Assembly (NCBI GenBank): GCA_947494335.1
Contig: CANLUT010000002.1
Coordinates: forward strand, 186,001-250,000
DNA length: 64,000 bases
Source of the DNA: Oligoflexales bacterium
GTDB taxonomy: Bacteria > Bdellovibrionota_B > Oligoflexia > Oligoflexales > RGVZ01
Direction of reading: 5' to 3'
Part shown: piece by piece, positions 27,914-36,807 of the stretch
Numbering within the stretch: position 1 is the first letter of the stretch
Layout: each line of letters opens with the position of its first letter
Notes under the pieces: model-generated
The model's input: the letters and a program-made list of their open reading frames with translations, nothing else
Databases searched by the model: none
Told to the model about the DNA's origin: nothing
Made by a program: the position numbers and the translations under genes

Positions 27914-29344
27914 TTAAGCTGATCGTTCAAGGTTCTGGTCGTGCGCTGCTCTCAATTTTTCTCGTAGGAATTGAACTTCCGCTTCAAATTGATTTGAAAG
28001 CTCGTCAATATCTCGCTTCTTTTCTGCCAACAAGCGATCCTCTAGCGCCAGAATGCGCTCGCGCGCCTCGCGCTCGTGAACAACAAGTGATTCCTTTGCC
28101 GAGACAAGCTGCGCCTTGATGTCTTCTAGCTCATTTTTAAGTTTTGTATTACTCCACTCGACAACTGCAAATTCCGACTGAATACGAGTCCTCTCCTGAA
28201 TAAGCTCGGATTGAAGCCGTGCCAGATCAGCCGGTAATGCCTCCGAAGACTCAAATGGCGAAGTATTTGACTGTTCCAAATCGAGGTCGCCGCGAGAAAA
28301 CCTGGAGTCAACTTCTGCCTCCAGTTGATCATTCGAGTAACCATCTGTGCGCTTCCCAAGTTCGGCTTCCATCTGTTGAATGCGAGACTGCGTTGACGCC
28401 TCCGAGCGCTCAGCAGCTTCGATAATTGCCTGCATTGATGCCAATTTTCTTTGGCCATCATCTCGAGACCTAGATACATCAGCCAGCTCGCTCTCAAGGC
28501 TTTTTATACGCTGTTCAGCCTCACCCAGTGACGTCTTTAGATACTTGACTGCCGATTCAAGTTGGCTGACAGCGCGCGAGTATTCTTCAATTCCTGACTC
28601 CATTTTCTTGGATCCCTTACCAAGGTCTATGAGTCTTTGTTGCAAGTCGATATTTCTCTGTTGCTCTTCCTCAAATCTGAATTTGAAGTGGTCAGACTCT
28701 TTGTTTGAGCGCTTGGCATTGACTACAGCATTCTCTTCCGTGCTAATGGACCGCTCCAGAAAAAACCAAAGCAGAGCAAAGCAAATCAAAAGACCCGTTA
28801 ATCCAGTCGCTATAAAATAATTTAGACCAAAAAAAGCGGGACTCGCCTGAGTCTGATAAAACTTTGATTCGAGATTGGTGGCTGCTTTTTTAAATGTGAC
28901 AAAAGTATTAATCGCCGCTTTGCGATCGGACTTTGACAACTGATCTCTGACAGAAGTAGCCATCAAATAAAGTTCAGCCAATTCCTTCTGATTATAACGG
29001 CCATCTATAGCGTCTTTTTCGATAAGCACTTGCTCGAGCATATCAGCAGCTCGCTGAACCTCATCGTCAATCACCACCTCGTCAGCTAGCATCAGACGGG
29101 ACACCGCAAGGCTTAGTCTTGTCAGACCATCGTCGTAGTCGATGTCGCGGTCAACCTGAACAAGACCCCAGCCGCATAGACAAAGAGACACAATAAATCC
29201 CAATGCGATCCAAATTTTAACTGACTTTACTGAGTTCATGAAAAACCCGTGTTTCTCATCGGCAACAATGCCATCGCTTGACGCATTTTCTTGCGACTGC
29301 TCAGATGGCTTTTCAATGTAAATTGAACTTATTTCCATACTCAT
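27914..29344 (-). CDS. Two-TM protein with periplasmic helical domain and long cytoplasmic coiled coil
   Basis: 476 residues. A 42-residue cytoplasmic tail is followed by TM1 (about 43-63), a helical periplasmic region of about 110 residues, TM2 (about 176-196) and about 280 residues of heptad-rich, Glu/Gln/Arg-rich coiled coil. The layout resembles a sensory receptor or polar scaffold, but I see no HAMP, kinase, methyl-accepting or other signalling signature. The ATG is at 29344, with another at 29338. It converges on smc across a shared terminator. The function is unknown; a membrane organiser or receptor-like role is inference. Confidence 0.75.
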   Translation of the reverse strand: MSMEISSIYIEKPSEQSQENASSDGIVADEKHGFFMNSVKSVKIWIALGFIVSLCLCGWGLVQVDRDIDYDDGLTRLSLAVSRLMLADEVVIDDEVQRAADMLEQVLIEKDAIDGRYNQKELAELYLMATSVRDQLSKSDRKAAINTFVTFKKAATNLESKFYQTQASPAFFGLNYFIATGLTGLLICFALLWFFLERSISTEENAVVNAKRSNKESDHFKFRFEEEQQRNIDLQQRLIDLGKGSKKMESGIEEYSRAVSQLESAVKYLKTSLGEAEQRIKSLESELADVSRSRDDGQRKLASMQAIIEAAERSEASTQSRIQQMEAELGKRTDGYSNDQLEAEVDSRFSRGDLDLEQSNTSPFESSEALPADLARLQSELIQERTRIQSEFAVVEWSNTKLKNELEDIKAQLVSAKESLVVHEREARERILALEDRLLAEKKRDIDELSNQFEAEVQFLREKLRAAHDQNLERSA

Positions 29345-29507
29345 ATTTTATCCCGATTGGCAGCCTTCTTTTAGGAGCAAGATTTTGCCCAATTATCCTC
29401 GTTACGAGGTCGTTTTAAAGATGCCTAGGCTGTTTTTGCCTAGTTCGACTCTCCTTCAGGCCAGGCTCGGTGTATACTGGGAGGATAGCTACTCGAGGTG
29501 ACCACAT

Positions 29508-30281
29508 ATGAAGCAAATATATCTAAAGTCTTCTTTCTTAATTCTTGCATTTGCAGCAATCCTTAGCTGCGGGAAAGACGACAAAGCTCCAGGTGAAGGA
29601 GCCAGCCAAGAGCAGCTGCAGCTTTCGACCTCGGAACAAATCATGGCTGAATGGTCTGGAGTCTACAATGTTCTCTCGGCCGGTGAACCAGTTAGTGAAA
29701 CATTCGCCGCTAAAGCAAGTTTCACTGCAGACTACCAATTTGAAATATCCCTAGAAAATGACCCTAGTGCGAAAGTGGTTGGTACCTGGAATGAGTTCCA
29801 GGGAAAGACACTTATTCTAAAGATTTCAGGCTCAACTATATCGGCGGTAGGATCTGCTGGGAAAATTGTGGAGACAGACCTTGACCTTACCGGTACAGCA
29901 TTGAGGATCCGTAATAAGAATTTTGACCTCAGACTCTCCAAAAAAACCACATCCGTTCCATCCGGGGATCCAGTTGCAGGTCGTCACTTTTTTTCCGGAT
30001 CATGGTTATGCGACAATGGCGCAGGCCGTAAGACAAAGATTTCGATCGATGATGATAATAATTTTAAACTGAGTTCTGTGAGGACCGCCGAACGCGCTTT
30101 TGTTGCTACAGGAGATCTCTCCGAGGTTGCCGAGGCTCGCGCAGTTCTTAATATCAGTTCGTCATCGGATCCTCTAGCCGATGGATCCTACTTCGAGCTT
30201 ACGAAAGATGGCTCTAACGCTCAGCTTCTGCTTTCCTCGCCAAATTCACCGCCGCTTCGTCTCGGCAAATGTTTTCGTTAA
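29508..30281 (+). CDS. Predicted lipoprotein, unknown function
   Basis: 257 residues with a good lipoprotein signal (SFLILAFAAILSCGKDD, C21). The mature part looks like two similar beta domains of about 100 residues. Each has a WxGxY/W-like start (MAEWSGVYNVLS; FSGSWLCDNG) and strands ending LILKIS or LLLSSP, in the manner of lipocalin-like or copper-resistance-type small barrels. No named family is recognised. GAGGTGACCACAT precedes the ATG, and TATACT at 29473-29478 could be its -10 box. It converges on the Omp85-like gene with 17 bases between stops. Confidence 0.75.
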   Translation: MKQIYLKSSFLILAFAAILSCGKDDKAPGEGASQEQLQLSTSEQIMAEWSGVYNVLSAGEPVSETFAAKASFTADYQFEISLENDPSAKVVGTWNEFQGKTLILKISGSTISAVGSAGKIVETDLDLTGTALRIRNKNFDLRLSKKTTSVPSGDPVAGRHFFSGSWLCDNGAGRKTKISIDDDNNFKLSSVRTAERAFVATGDLSEVAEARAVLNISSSSDPLADGSYFELTKDGSNAQLLLSSPNSPPLRLGKCFR

Positions 30282-30298
30282 CTGATTTTAGGCTGTCA

Positions 30299-31675
30299 TT
30301 AAAACGTAAGCTTGTAGGGCTGAAAAAATTGATTCAAGCCAATGCTGACACCGCGACTTTTTGTTGTTCCAATCGATAGTCCGTAGTCAACCCGCAGTAT
30401 CAGACGATAAACCTGTGGAATAGAAATTCTAAAGCCAGCTCCAGTTGACGTCTCGCGGCCCGAGCCTGTGGGCTCGGAATCAAGCCACGCAGCTCCAGAG
30501 TCAATAAAAACCGCAGGCTGAATGTGGGCATACTGAAATCTTGCAGCGACTGCCCTTAACTCCAAATTGGTGTATGCGATTTTATTCCCATAACGAATCC
30601 CATCTGGCAGTCCTCGAATTGAATCAAACCCACCCAAGTAGTACAGTCCACTTAATGTTTTGTCGGTTGTGGAACCGATGAACGCATGTACCGCGAGATT
30701 AACGTCACGCCCAGCTAATGCGTAACCAAAGACCTCAGCCTCGGAAAAAGCTCCAGTACTTTGGGGCGCCCTTGACGTCCCCGCAACAAGGCGCCCTTTA
30801 AGACCATCCATACTTAGTCCATAAATAGTCAGATCATCTCCAGCAATGATCGCCCCCAAAACACCGCCAAAACCTGCTTTTGTATTCAATGAAACACCCC
30901 TTGGATGCTCATAACTAGAGGTCTTGGACACCTGAGATTTGGCAAAAGACGATGGGCTTTCACGAGAGACTTGGAGGTGAAAACCTGCCTGGAACGAACC
31001 ATGCCGACCCATACGGCCAATTGGATAAAGCCACTGCATTTTTGTCAGAAGGGACTCACTATCCGCAAAACCAAATACGTCACCATTGCGGTCATAAAAC
31101 TGGCGCCGTCGCCGATCTAGCCAAATTTCACCACCCCAAAGCCCAAGACCTCGCCAGGCTCGAGGAGACTTGAAGAATAAAAAAGCTCCCGGAGGCTGGT
31201 TGCCATAGCGACGGATCTCCCCGCCAATCGCAAATAGACGTCCAAACGCATTTGTTTCATATCCACCCAGAATCACGAGCGGGGTGCCGCCACCATATGC
31301 GCCGCGGATAACTGGAATTCTGGTCCATTTTTCATTAACGAATATCTGGGACTTACAAGAACCTCTTACAGATGGCTCAACTTTGACGCTCGCCGCGGTA
31401 AAAATATCTGTGGTCATTATTTTTTTTTGGAGCGCCTCGATATCATCTGAGTCTTGAATCAAGACGCGACTCAGGTCCAAGTAGTCGCGAAACCACTGTT
31501 CATCGGTGCGCTGAAGTCCAAAGATTTCATACTGGATATTTTGACAGCTAAACTGAACGGGCGACGAGGGGCCTGTTACGTTTTTTTCATCTTGTGCCCA
31601 AGTGTAATTTGTCACAAATAAATTAATGGCTACGATCCAAGAAAAGAGCGCTAAGCCTCCAGTAAACACCTTCAT
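30299..31675 (-). CDS. Omp85-superfamily outer-membrane barrel with a single POTRA-like domain
   Basis: 458 residues. After a signal peptide (cleavage near TWA, about residue 29) there is one POTRA-like unit (about 45-120; IQYEIFGLQRTDEQ, LQKKIMTTDIFTAASVKV, IFVNEKW). A 16-strand-type barrel follows. The Omp85 hallmark is visible near the end: GLYYLGGFDSIRGLPDG, including the conserved RG pair, then TNLELRAVAARF. BamA has five POTRAs and TamA three, so this is a reduced paralogue. Its ATG at 31675 overlaps the hldD stop by one base (TGATG), implying coupled translation. It may insert or secrete outer-membrane components; the cargo is unknown. Confidence 0.82.
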   Translation of the reverse strand: MKVFTGGLALFSWIVAINLFVTNYTWAQDEKNVTGPSSPVQFSCQNIQYEIFGLQRTDEQWFRDYLDLSRVLIQDSDDIEALQKKIMTTDIFTAASVKVEPSVRGSCKSQIFVNEKWTRIPVIRGAYGGGTPLVILGGYETNAFGRLFAIGGEIRRYGNQPPGAFLFFKSPRAWRGLGLWGGEIWLDRRRRQFYDRNGDVFGFADSESLLTKMQWLYPIGRMGRHGSFQAGFHLQVSRESPSSFAKSQVSKTSSYEHPRGVSLNTKAGFGGVLGAIIAGDDLTIYGLSMDGLKGRLVAGTSRAPQSTGAFSEAEVFGYALAGRDVNLAVHAFIGSTTDKTLSGLYYLGGFDSIRGLPDGIRYGNKIAYTNLELRAVAARFQYAHIQPAVFIDSGAAWLDSEPTGSGRETSTGAGFRISIPQVYRLILRVDYGLSIGTTKSRGVSIGLNQFFQPYKLTF

Positions 31676-32661
31676 CACAGGTAAGGATCTTCTTTCGATA
31701 AATAATTGGTGACGTAGTCCGTCACACCGTCTTCTAAAGATGTCATCTTTTTTTTGTAGCCTGTTCGCTGTCTTAGCTCCTCCAAATCAGCCTCCGTAAA
31801 GTACTGATATTGGTTGCGCAGCTGCTCTGGCATGTCGATCCATTCCAATTTTTCCTTTTTTGAGCCAAGCGCTCTAAAAACAGAGCGACCAAGATCTGCA
31901 AATGATCGTGCTTTACCGGAACCCAGATTAAATATCCCGCTGACAGCTAGACGCCTAACGCTATAAAGATGATAAAGGATCTCCACGACATCCTTTACAT
32001 AGACAAAGTCTCGCATCTGGTCACCGTGTTTAACGCCTTCCTTATAACTCTTAAATAAGCGAAGCGAGCCGCGCTCTTTAACTTGGGGGAAAGCATGATA
32101 AACAACACTGGCCTGACCACCTTTGTGATATTCCTGAGGCCCATAAACGTTAAAAAACTTAAGGCCCGCCCAAAACGGTGGCTTCCCAGTCTGCTTCATC
32201 GCCCAGAGATCAAACATGTGTTTGCTATAACCGTATGGGTTAATCGGACGAAGCTTAGTGATGTTTTTCGGACTGTCACTGTAACCGGATTCGCCTGATC
32301 CATAAGTTGCAGCAGATGACGCGTAGATGAAAGGTATCTTATTCTTTGAACAATAGTTCCAAAGGTTCATCGAGTAATGCAGGTTATTCTCGACAAGATA
32401 ATCCACATCGGTCGCTGTAGTGGATGAGCAAGCACCCATATGAAAAATCGCATCGATCGACTTGCCTTTGGGCAATTGTTCCAGCCATTCAAAAAAACGA
32501 TCTTTGTGGATAATATCAGTGATTTGACGCTTAACTAGATTTTTCCATTTGGAGCCTTCTCCCATACGGTCAACGACGACAATATCTGAGATGCCCTTCT
32601 CGTTTAGCTTCCAAACCAATGCCGATCCGATGAAACCGGCGCCACCCGTAACGATAATCAT
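31675..32661 (-). CDS. hldD: ADP-L-glycero-D-manno-heptose 6-epimerase
   Basis: 328 residues from the ATG at 32661, chosen by the GGAGG upstream and the Rossmann start [20 protein letters not shown]. HldD/RfaD epimerises ADP-D-glycero-manno-heptose, giving the heptose used in the LPS inner core. Visible features include FHMGACSSTTATD, SSAATYGSGESGY and the Tyr-Lys pair in NPYGYSKHMFD; KFFNVYGPQEYHKGG is also family-typical. Other heptose genes (hldE, gmhB) are not in the window. It is divergent from tatB. Confidence 0.95.
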   Translation of the reverse strand: MIIVTGGAGFIGSALVWKLNEKGISDIVVVDRMGEGSKWKNLVKRQITDIIHKDRFFEWLEQLPKGKSIDAIFHMGACSSTTATDVDYLVENNLHYSMNLWNYCSKNKIPFIYASSAATYGSGESGYSDSPKNITKLRPINPYGYSKHMFDLWAMKQTGKPPFWAGLKFFNVYGPQEYHKGGQASVVYHAFPQVKERGSLRLFKSYKEGVKHGDQMRDFVYVKDVVEILYHLYSVRRLAVSGIFNLGSGKARSFADLGRSVFRALGSKKEKLEWIDMPEQLRNQYQYFTEADLEELRQRTGYKKKMTSLEDGVTDYVTNYLSKEDPYL

Positions 32662-32746
32662 TTGCTTGACCCTCCATTTGGGGCTAGACTCCCATCCTGC
32701 CATAGTTTTCGCGATGTTGGAATTGTTCTAGTGAGACTATTTTCAA

Positions 32747-33109
32747 ATGGGCATCGGATTTTTAGAGTTAGTTATTATCGCGCTTGCTGGCTTGGTCGTC
32801 CTAGGTCCTCACAGGATTCCTGAGTTGCTGCGACAGGTGGCTAAGTTTTATGTCCATCTCAAGCGCACCTCCAATGATCTTAAAAGCGCTTTTGATCATG
32901 TAGTCCACGAGGCTGAGGCGCAGCTAAAAGATACTGAGTTACCCAAAGCTGTGATCTCCTCTAATATACCGACTCGTCCGTCACCGGCTCCGGTTTCTCA
33001 AGATCAAGTGCCCGAGCAGGCCACGTCCAAGCCAGCCTCAAGCCCCCGAGCCAATGGGACCGCGTCCTGGGATCTATCCTCCGAAAACAATCCTAAAGAA
33101 TCGGAATAA
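32747..33109 (+). CDS. tatB: Twin-arginine translocase TatA/TatB-family subunit, TatB-like
   Basis: 120 residues. One N-terminal membrane helix (GFLELVIIALAGLVVLGPHR) is followed by the GPxRIPELLRQ hinge, an amphipathic helix and a Pro/Ser-rich soluble tail. This is the TatA/B layout. Glu at position 7 and the longer helix after the hinge favour TatB, which recognises folded Tat substrates with TatC. tatC is not in the window. It is followed 12 bases later by lysA on the same strand. Confidence 0.88.
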   Translation: MGIGFLELVIIALAGLVVLGPHRIPELLRQVAKFYVHLKRTSNDLKSAFDHVVHEAEAQLKDTELPKAVISSNIPTRPSPAPVSQDQVPEQATSKPASSPRANGTASWDLSSENNPKESE

Positions 33110-33121
33110 AGGGAGTTTGTC

Positions 33122-34414
33122 TTGGACTGGCTTCATCAATTTCCTTCCGCACACTTAAAACGAAACCCGAAATCCAAAGTCCTGGAAATTGGTGGCGTAA
33201 GTCTCGTAGAGCTGGCCAAAACCTATGGAACACCACTCTTTGTCTACGACTTGGACCGCATTGTGCATCTGGCATCTGAAATCAGAGATGAGCTTTTAAA
33301 AATTACGCCGTCATCCCGAGCTTTCTATGCGATGAAAGCACAGAGCAATATCAATATTTTGCGTTCAATCAATAGACTTGGCCTCGGGATGGACGTCGTT
33401 AGCGGCGGCGAAATTGAGCGCGCACTTGCGGCTGGCGTAAGTGGTTCAAGCATCGTATTTTCAGGGGTTGCAAAGACCGAGTCAGAAATCCGCTTAGGTA
33501 TTCGTGAAAATATTGCCTCATTCAACATAGAGTCTCCACATGAGGTTGATCAGTTACTTCGTCTTTCAAATGGTACCAGCCAGAAAATTCCAGTTGCTCT
33601 GCGAATCAACCCAGATGTCGATGGTAAGACACATGCAAAAATCAATACTGGGCTAGCTGAGACAAAATTCGGACTAAGTCTTGTTTTGGCTAAGACCATG
33701 GCCAGGAAAATCCTTCAGTCAAACAACTTACAACTCTCTGGAATCAGCTGTCATATCGGCAGTCAAATTTTTGATCTAGAGACCATTAAAACAGCCGCTA
33801 TCAGTATGAAAGATTTCGCTCTAGATTTGCTAAGTATGGGAGCTCCAATAAATCATATCGATATGGGAGGAGGCATTGGAGTCGCCTACAGTCCCAGCGA
33901 ATACGCTCATCAGCCCACGTTTAAGCAATGGGTTGAGACTGCTTGCTTATCTTTACCAGGACCAAACTTTGATCTCCACCTGGAGCCAGGACGCTCGATC
34001 GTAGCAGACGCTGGCATTTTGTTAACAGAGGTCATAGACGTTAAGATTGGCGACGAGAAGAACTTTGTGATCGTCGATGCGGGTATGACAGAGCTCGTTA
34101 GACCGGCGATGTATGACGCCTACCATCATGTCGTTCCGGCTCGTTTAAATTCTGAGAAAGAAAAATCCCAAATCTTCGATATAGTTGGTCCAGTCTGTGA
34201 AACATCTTGTTGGCTTGCCTCAGGAGCATCACTAAACGGTGTTCAACTTGGGGATCATCTAGCGATTCTTATGGCCGGTGCCTATGGTATGTCCATGGCC
34301 TCTAACTATAATACGAGACCGAGACCCGCTGAGGTTGCCGTTACACGCGGAGCCACTCGCTTGATTCGTAAAAAAGAAAAGCTCAGCTCCCTTTGGGAGT
34401 CTGAGCTGATCTAA
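33122..34414 (+). CDS. lysA: Diaminopimelate decarboxylase
   Basis: 430 residues. It removes CO2 from meso-diaminopimelate to give L-lysine, using PLP. Visible features are the PLP lysine K72 in RAFYAMKAQSNINIL, the glycine-rich loop DMGGGIGVAYS, LEPGRSIVADAG, and the second active-site cysteine in GPVCETSCWLA. The start is TTG at 33122 with GGGAG upstream. The 3' end of the coding sequence contains a hairpin that appears to terminate the opposite strand (see 34370-34406). Family assignment is secure. Confidence 0.96.
   Translation: MDWLHQFPSAHLKRNPKSKVLEIGGVSLVELAKTYGTPLFVYDLDRIVHLASEIRDELLKITPSSRAFYAMKAQSNINILRSINRLGLGMDVVSGGEIERALAAGVSGSSIVFSGVAKTESEIRLGIRENIASFNIESPHEVDQLLRLSNGTSQKIPVALRINPDVDGKTHAKINTGLAETKFGLSLVLAKTMARKILQSNNLQLSGISCHIGSQIFDLETIKTAAISMKDFALDLLSMGAPINHIDMGGGIGVAYSPSEYAHQPTFKQWVETACLSLPGPNFDLHLEPGRSIVADAGILLTEVIDVKIGDEKNFVIVDAGMTELVRPAMYDAYHHVVPARLNSEKEKSQIFDIVGPVCETSCWLASGASLNGVQLGDHLAILMAGAYGMSMASNYNTRPRPAEVAVTRGATRLIRKKEKLSSLWESELI
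34370..34406 (-). terminator. Minus-strand intrinsic terminator inside the lysA 3' end
   Basis: GCTCAGCTCCC (34381-34391) pairs with GGGAG-T-CTGAGC (34395-34406) with one bulged base and a three-base loop. On the minus strand the stem is followed by TTTTCTTTTT (34371-34380), the hallmark of an intrinsic terminator. On plus there is no T-run. It would stop transcription of the cytochrome gene that ends at 34435. Confidence 0.75.
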
Positions 34415-34434
34415 TCTTATAAAAGAAACCTGAC

Positions 34435-34890
34435 TTATTTTCCCCAGTCACGAATCTTTGCAACGAGTCCTTTGATTTCGTCATCGCTCAGAACACCGCC
34501 CCAAGGAGGCATGGTTCCGGAAAGCCCAACTGCAGCGCCGCCCTCTTTAATCGCCTTTGCAATATGAGCGTCGTCCACCTTAGCTTGCCAAACTTTATCA
34601 TGAAAATTTCTTGGCTTTGGATTCATAGCTGCTGCGGCTGCGCCGTCTGCCTTACCATCAGCACCATGGCAACTACTGCATAGAGATGCGTACTTACCTG
34701 AAATCGGATCGGTTTCAGCAATAGCCACTGTTGGGGCTGGAATCTCACCCTTTTCAGTTAGTTTTAAATTCTTCGCACTTGTTATTTGTCGTTCAGACGT
34801 AAACTGTTTCCAGTAAGGAACCGGGTTATACTGGTCCATACACGATGACATGATGGCTGCGCAGGCTAAAATCGCTAAAATGGCTTTCAT
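34435..34890 (-). CDS. Monohaem c-type cytochrome lipoprotein
   Basis: 151 residues. The signal peptide ends at a lipidated cysteine (IMSSC, C17). The haem site is CSSCH (71-75), and M127 in SGTMPPWGG is the likely distal ligand; DEIKGLVAKIRDWG is the typical C-terminal helix of class I cytochrome c. It should carry electrons in the periplasm, anchored to a membrane. A GAGGAAGG site lies before the ATG. It has no obvious oxidase neighbour. The partner is unknown. Confidence 0.93.
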   Translation of the reverse strand: MKAILAILACAAIMSSCMDQYNPVPYWKQFTSERQITSAKNLKLTEKGEIPAPTVAIAETDPISGKYASLCSSCHGADGKADGAAAAAMNPKPRNFHDKVWQAKVDDAHIAKAIKEGGAAVGLSGTMPPWGGVLSDDEIKGLVAKIRDWGK

Positions 34891-34947
34891 AATTCGGCCT
34901 TCCTCTTTGAAATCAGGCCTATACTATAGCAAAGGCCGACGTCCAAA

Positions 34948-35256
34948 TTAAAGCAGTAATTTCCTGGAAATCTCCTCTGGCTCAAGACCTATCACCTCAA
35001 AAGTCTTGTAGCGAGACAGCAAACCCTGAGTCAAAACGACATTTTTGAATTTTATGCCCAGTCGCTCTGCAATAAATTTAGTCAAAGCCTCATTTGCTTG
35101 ACCTCCGACCGGGGGTGATGAAATTTTAATCTTTAGCCTCCCTGCAAACTCCCCAACCACCTCAGAAGATCTCCCCCCAGGCTGTGCATAAACTAGGACA
35201 AGAACACTTTCGGCCGTCTCGCCAGCCTTGATCCATAAAGTGGATGTGTTGCCCAT
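34948..35256 (-). CDS. DUF167/YggU family protein
   Basis: 102 residues with the family core LKIKISSPPVGGQANEALTKFIAERLGIKFKNVVLTQGLLSRYKTFEV. The function of this widespread family is not settled. The ATG at 35256 overlaps the stop codon of the upstream barrel gene by one base (TGATG), so it is translationally coupled to it. That pairing is more likely a transcription unit of convenience than a shared pathway. Confidence 0.9.
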   Translation of the reverse strand: MGNTSTLWIKAGETAESVLVLVYAQPGGRSSEVVGEFAGRLKIKISSPPVGGQANEALTKFIAERLGIKFKNVVLTQGLLSRYKTFEVIGLEPEEISRKLLL

Positions 35257-36515
35257 CAGATTTGGTCACCGATTTTGTAACTGAGACGGACCGCCAATCG
35301 ACTCTGCGTTGATCGTCCATTTTGGCCCTCACCAAAACCGCCACGATAGCCACCGCCGAATTTACCATCGCGTCGCCACTCACGCGTAACAGCTGTTGTC
35401 AGCTGGAGTTGCTCCTCAAGAAACCAACTGCTTCCTATTTCCGACTGGATACCACGCACAGGTACTGAATTCGACAGAATCCCTTCCGGATGCATTTGTC
35501 CATCACCAAACCAAACACCAGCATGGATTTGATGACTCGAGCGAAAGTCGGTCGACGTAAGTAAGCCCACACTTGTTAATTTAATGTCTGAAATCGTTGT
35601 CTCAGATCGCTCGTGGGCCTGTCTTAAATACCGCGCCTCAAAAGAAACTTGAAGAGGCCATGGAATAACTGATTCAAACTTTTGTCTGACTGCAAATTGA
35701 TACCAATCAATTTGCCTGATACCAGTTTCTGCGCGCTCTTGAAGCGTCACACCACCGATTCCCAGCTTCAAAGCCTCGCCTAAGGCTAGTTTCGCCTGAA
35801 AAGATCCGCCCCAGTAGGGCTCTCGCTTTGCCGGACTCTCTCCAATCTCAGATGAACGTCCAGTCCGAGCATCATGACGATCATTTCGACCGCCGAGAAT
35901 GTCCAAGGAAAGGGCTAAAGAGTGCGCACCAATCGAGCTTTGTCCAGTTTTAAAAAGATCATTTGCGGAGAATCCTACGGCAAAACTTTTTTGAGGACCC
36001 TGTACTCTTAGGCCAAACCCTAACAGTTCCGGAGACCCTGTATAATCATCTAAAACTCTGGAAATAACCCCCAAATGCGACTGAACCTGTGTGTTTTTAA
36101 AGACCAGGCGATATTCATCGAGGAGTTGAACTGACGGCATCTCTTCAATCACCCGGCCCGAGCGAGTATCGATTTCCTTCGCATTCCCAGGGACATTCCC
36201 GGCATCTGGTCTCAGTGAAACCTCAACACCAGCCCCACGCGGGACATAAAAAGCAAGGTCTAAGGCTGACCTGGAAAGCCCGAGAGATGGCGAATTCTCC
36301 GAAGCACCGTTTATATCCTGTTGCGAGCCGACGTCCTGGCGCGCTGGGCTACCCTGAGCCAAACCCCGAACCTCTGTCAAAAGACCAAGATCGAGACTGA
36401 ATCTATATAACACTGTGGAAGCTTTGCCCGTAGGTACGCTTTTTTCACTTTGACCAAAAACTGCCGACGAAACGACAAGAAAAATAATAGAACTACGAGT
36501 TGCAATTCTTAGCAT
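35256..36515 (-). CDS. Predicted outer-membrane beta-barrel protein
   Basis: 419 residues from the ATG at 36515, selected by GAGGAG six bases upstream; an in-frame start at 36545 adds ten residues before the signal peptide. The signal (SSIIFLVVSSAVF, cleavage near residue 21) is followed by a 60-residue variable region, then many alternating amphipathic strands (FAVGFSANDL, SLALSLDILGG, SFQAKLALGEALKLGIGG, SFEARYLRQ, SRLAVRLSYKIG). I recognise no named family; a porin- or MtrB-like barrel is possible. It is divergent from the flagellar operon. Confidence 0.7.
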   Translation of the reverse strand: MLRIATRSSIIFLVVSSAVFGQSEKSVPTGKASTVLYRFSLDLGLLTEVRGLAQGSPARQDVGSQQDINGASENSPSLGLSRSALDLAFYVPRGAGVEVSLRPDAGNVPGNAKEIDTRSGRVIEEMPSVQLLDEYRLVFKNTQVQSHLGVISRVLDDYTGSPELLGFGLRVQGPQKSFAVGFSANDLFKTGQSSIGAHSLALSLDILGGRNDRHDARTGRSSEIGESPAKREPYWGGSFQAKLALGEALKLGIGGVTLQERAETGIRQIDWYQFAVRQKFESVIPWPLQVSFEARYLRQAHERSETTISDIKLTSVGLLTSTDFRSSHQIHAGVWFGDGQMHPEGILSNSVPVRGIQSEIGSSWFLEEQLQLTTAVTREWRRDGKFGGGYRGGFGEGQNGRSTQSRLAVRLSYKIGDQI

Positions 36516-36720
36516 GCCGAACTCCTCGATACATGATGGCGTCATAGTTTTGTCACTGCGGTCAATTTCATGGCGCCAACTGTTGGAACTTTGTCGCTCA
36601 ACTCAGTTGAAGCGTTGAAGTATGACAAAAATACAAAAACAAAATTTATTGTTGTAGATCTGGGTACTCTCATTATACAGCCTGACCCCCCTCGACACGG
36701 AAATTTTTTCCCACTAATTT

Positions 36721-36736
36721 TGGCATACCTTTTGAA
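36721..36736 (+). promoter_or_regulatory. Candidate sigma-54 (-24/-12) promoter for the flagellar operon
   Basis: TGGCATACCTTTTGAA matches the TGGCAnnnnnnTTGCW layout with exact GG-to-TG spacing; the -12 GC is GA here. It lies about 72 bases before the fliL start. Two direct copies of ACCGGT (36742-36747 and 36750-36755) lie just downstream. RpoN-driven transcription of middle flagellar genes is common in polar flagellates, so position supports it. Confidence 0.5.
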
Positions 36737-36807
36737 TTACAACCGGTGAACCGGTGTGTCTGGTGCTACCACGCCCACCACAGCGCGAATTCGGTACGGA
36801 GTTGGTA

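Noticed and set aside
29425-29443. CTAGGC/GCCTAG repeat as a terminator
   Set aside because: It lies between divergent starts, where no terminator is needed, and the stem is short with no T-run after it.
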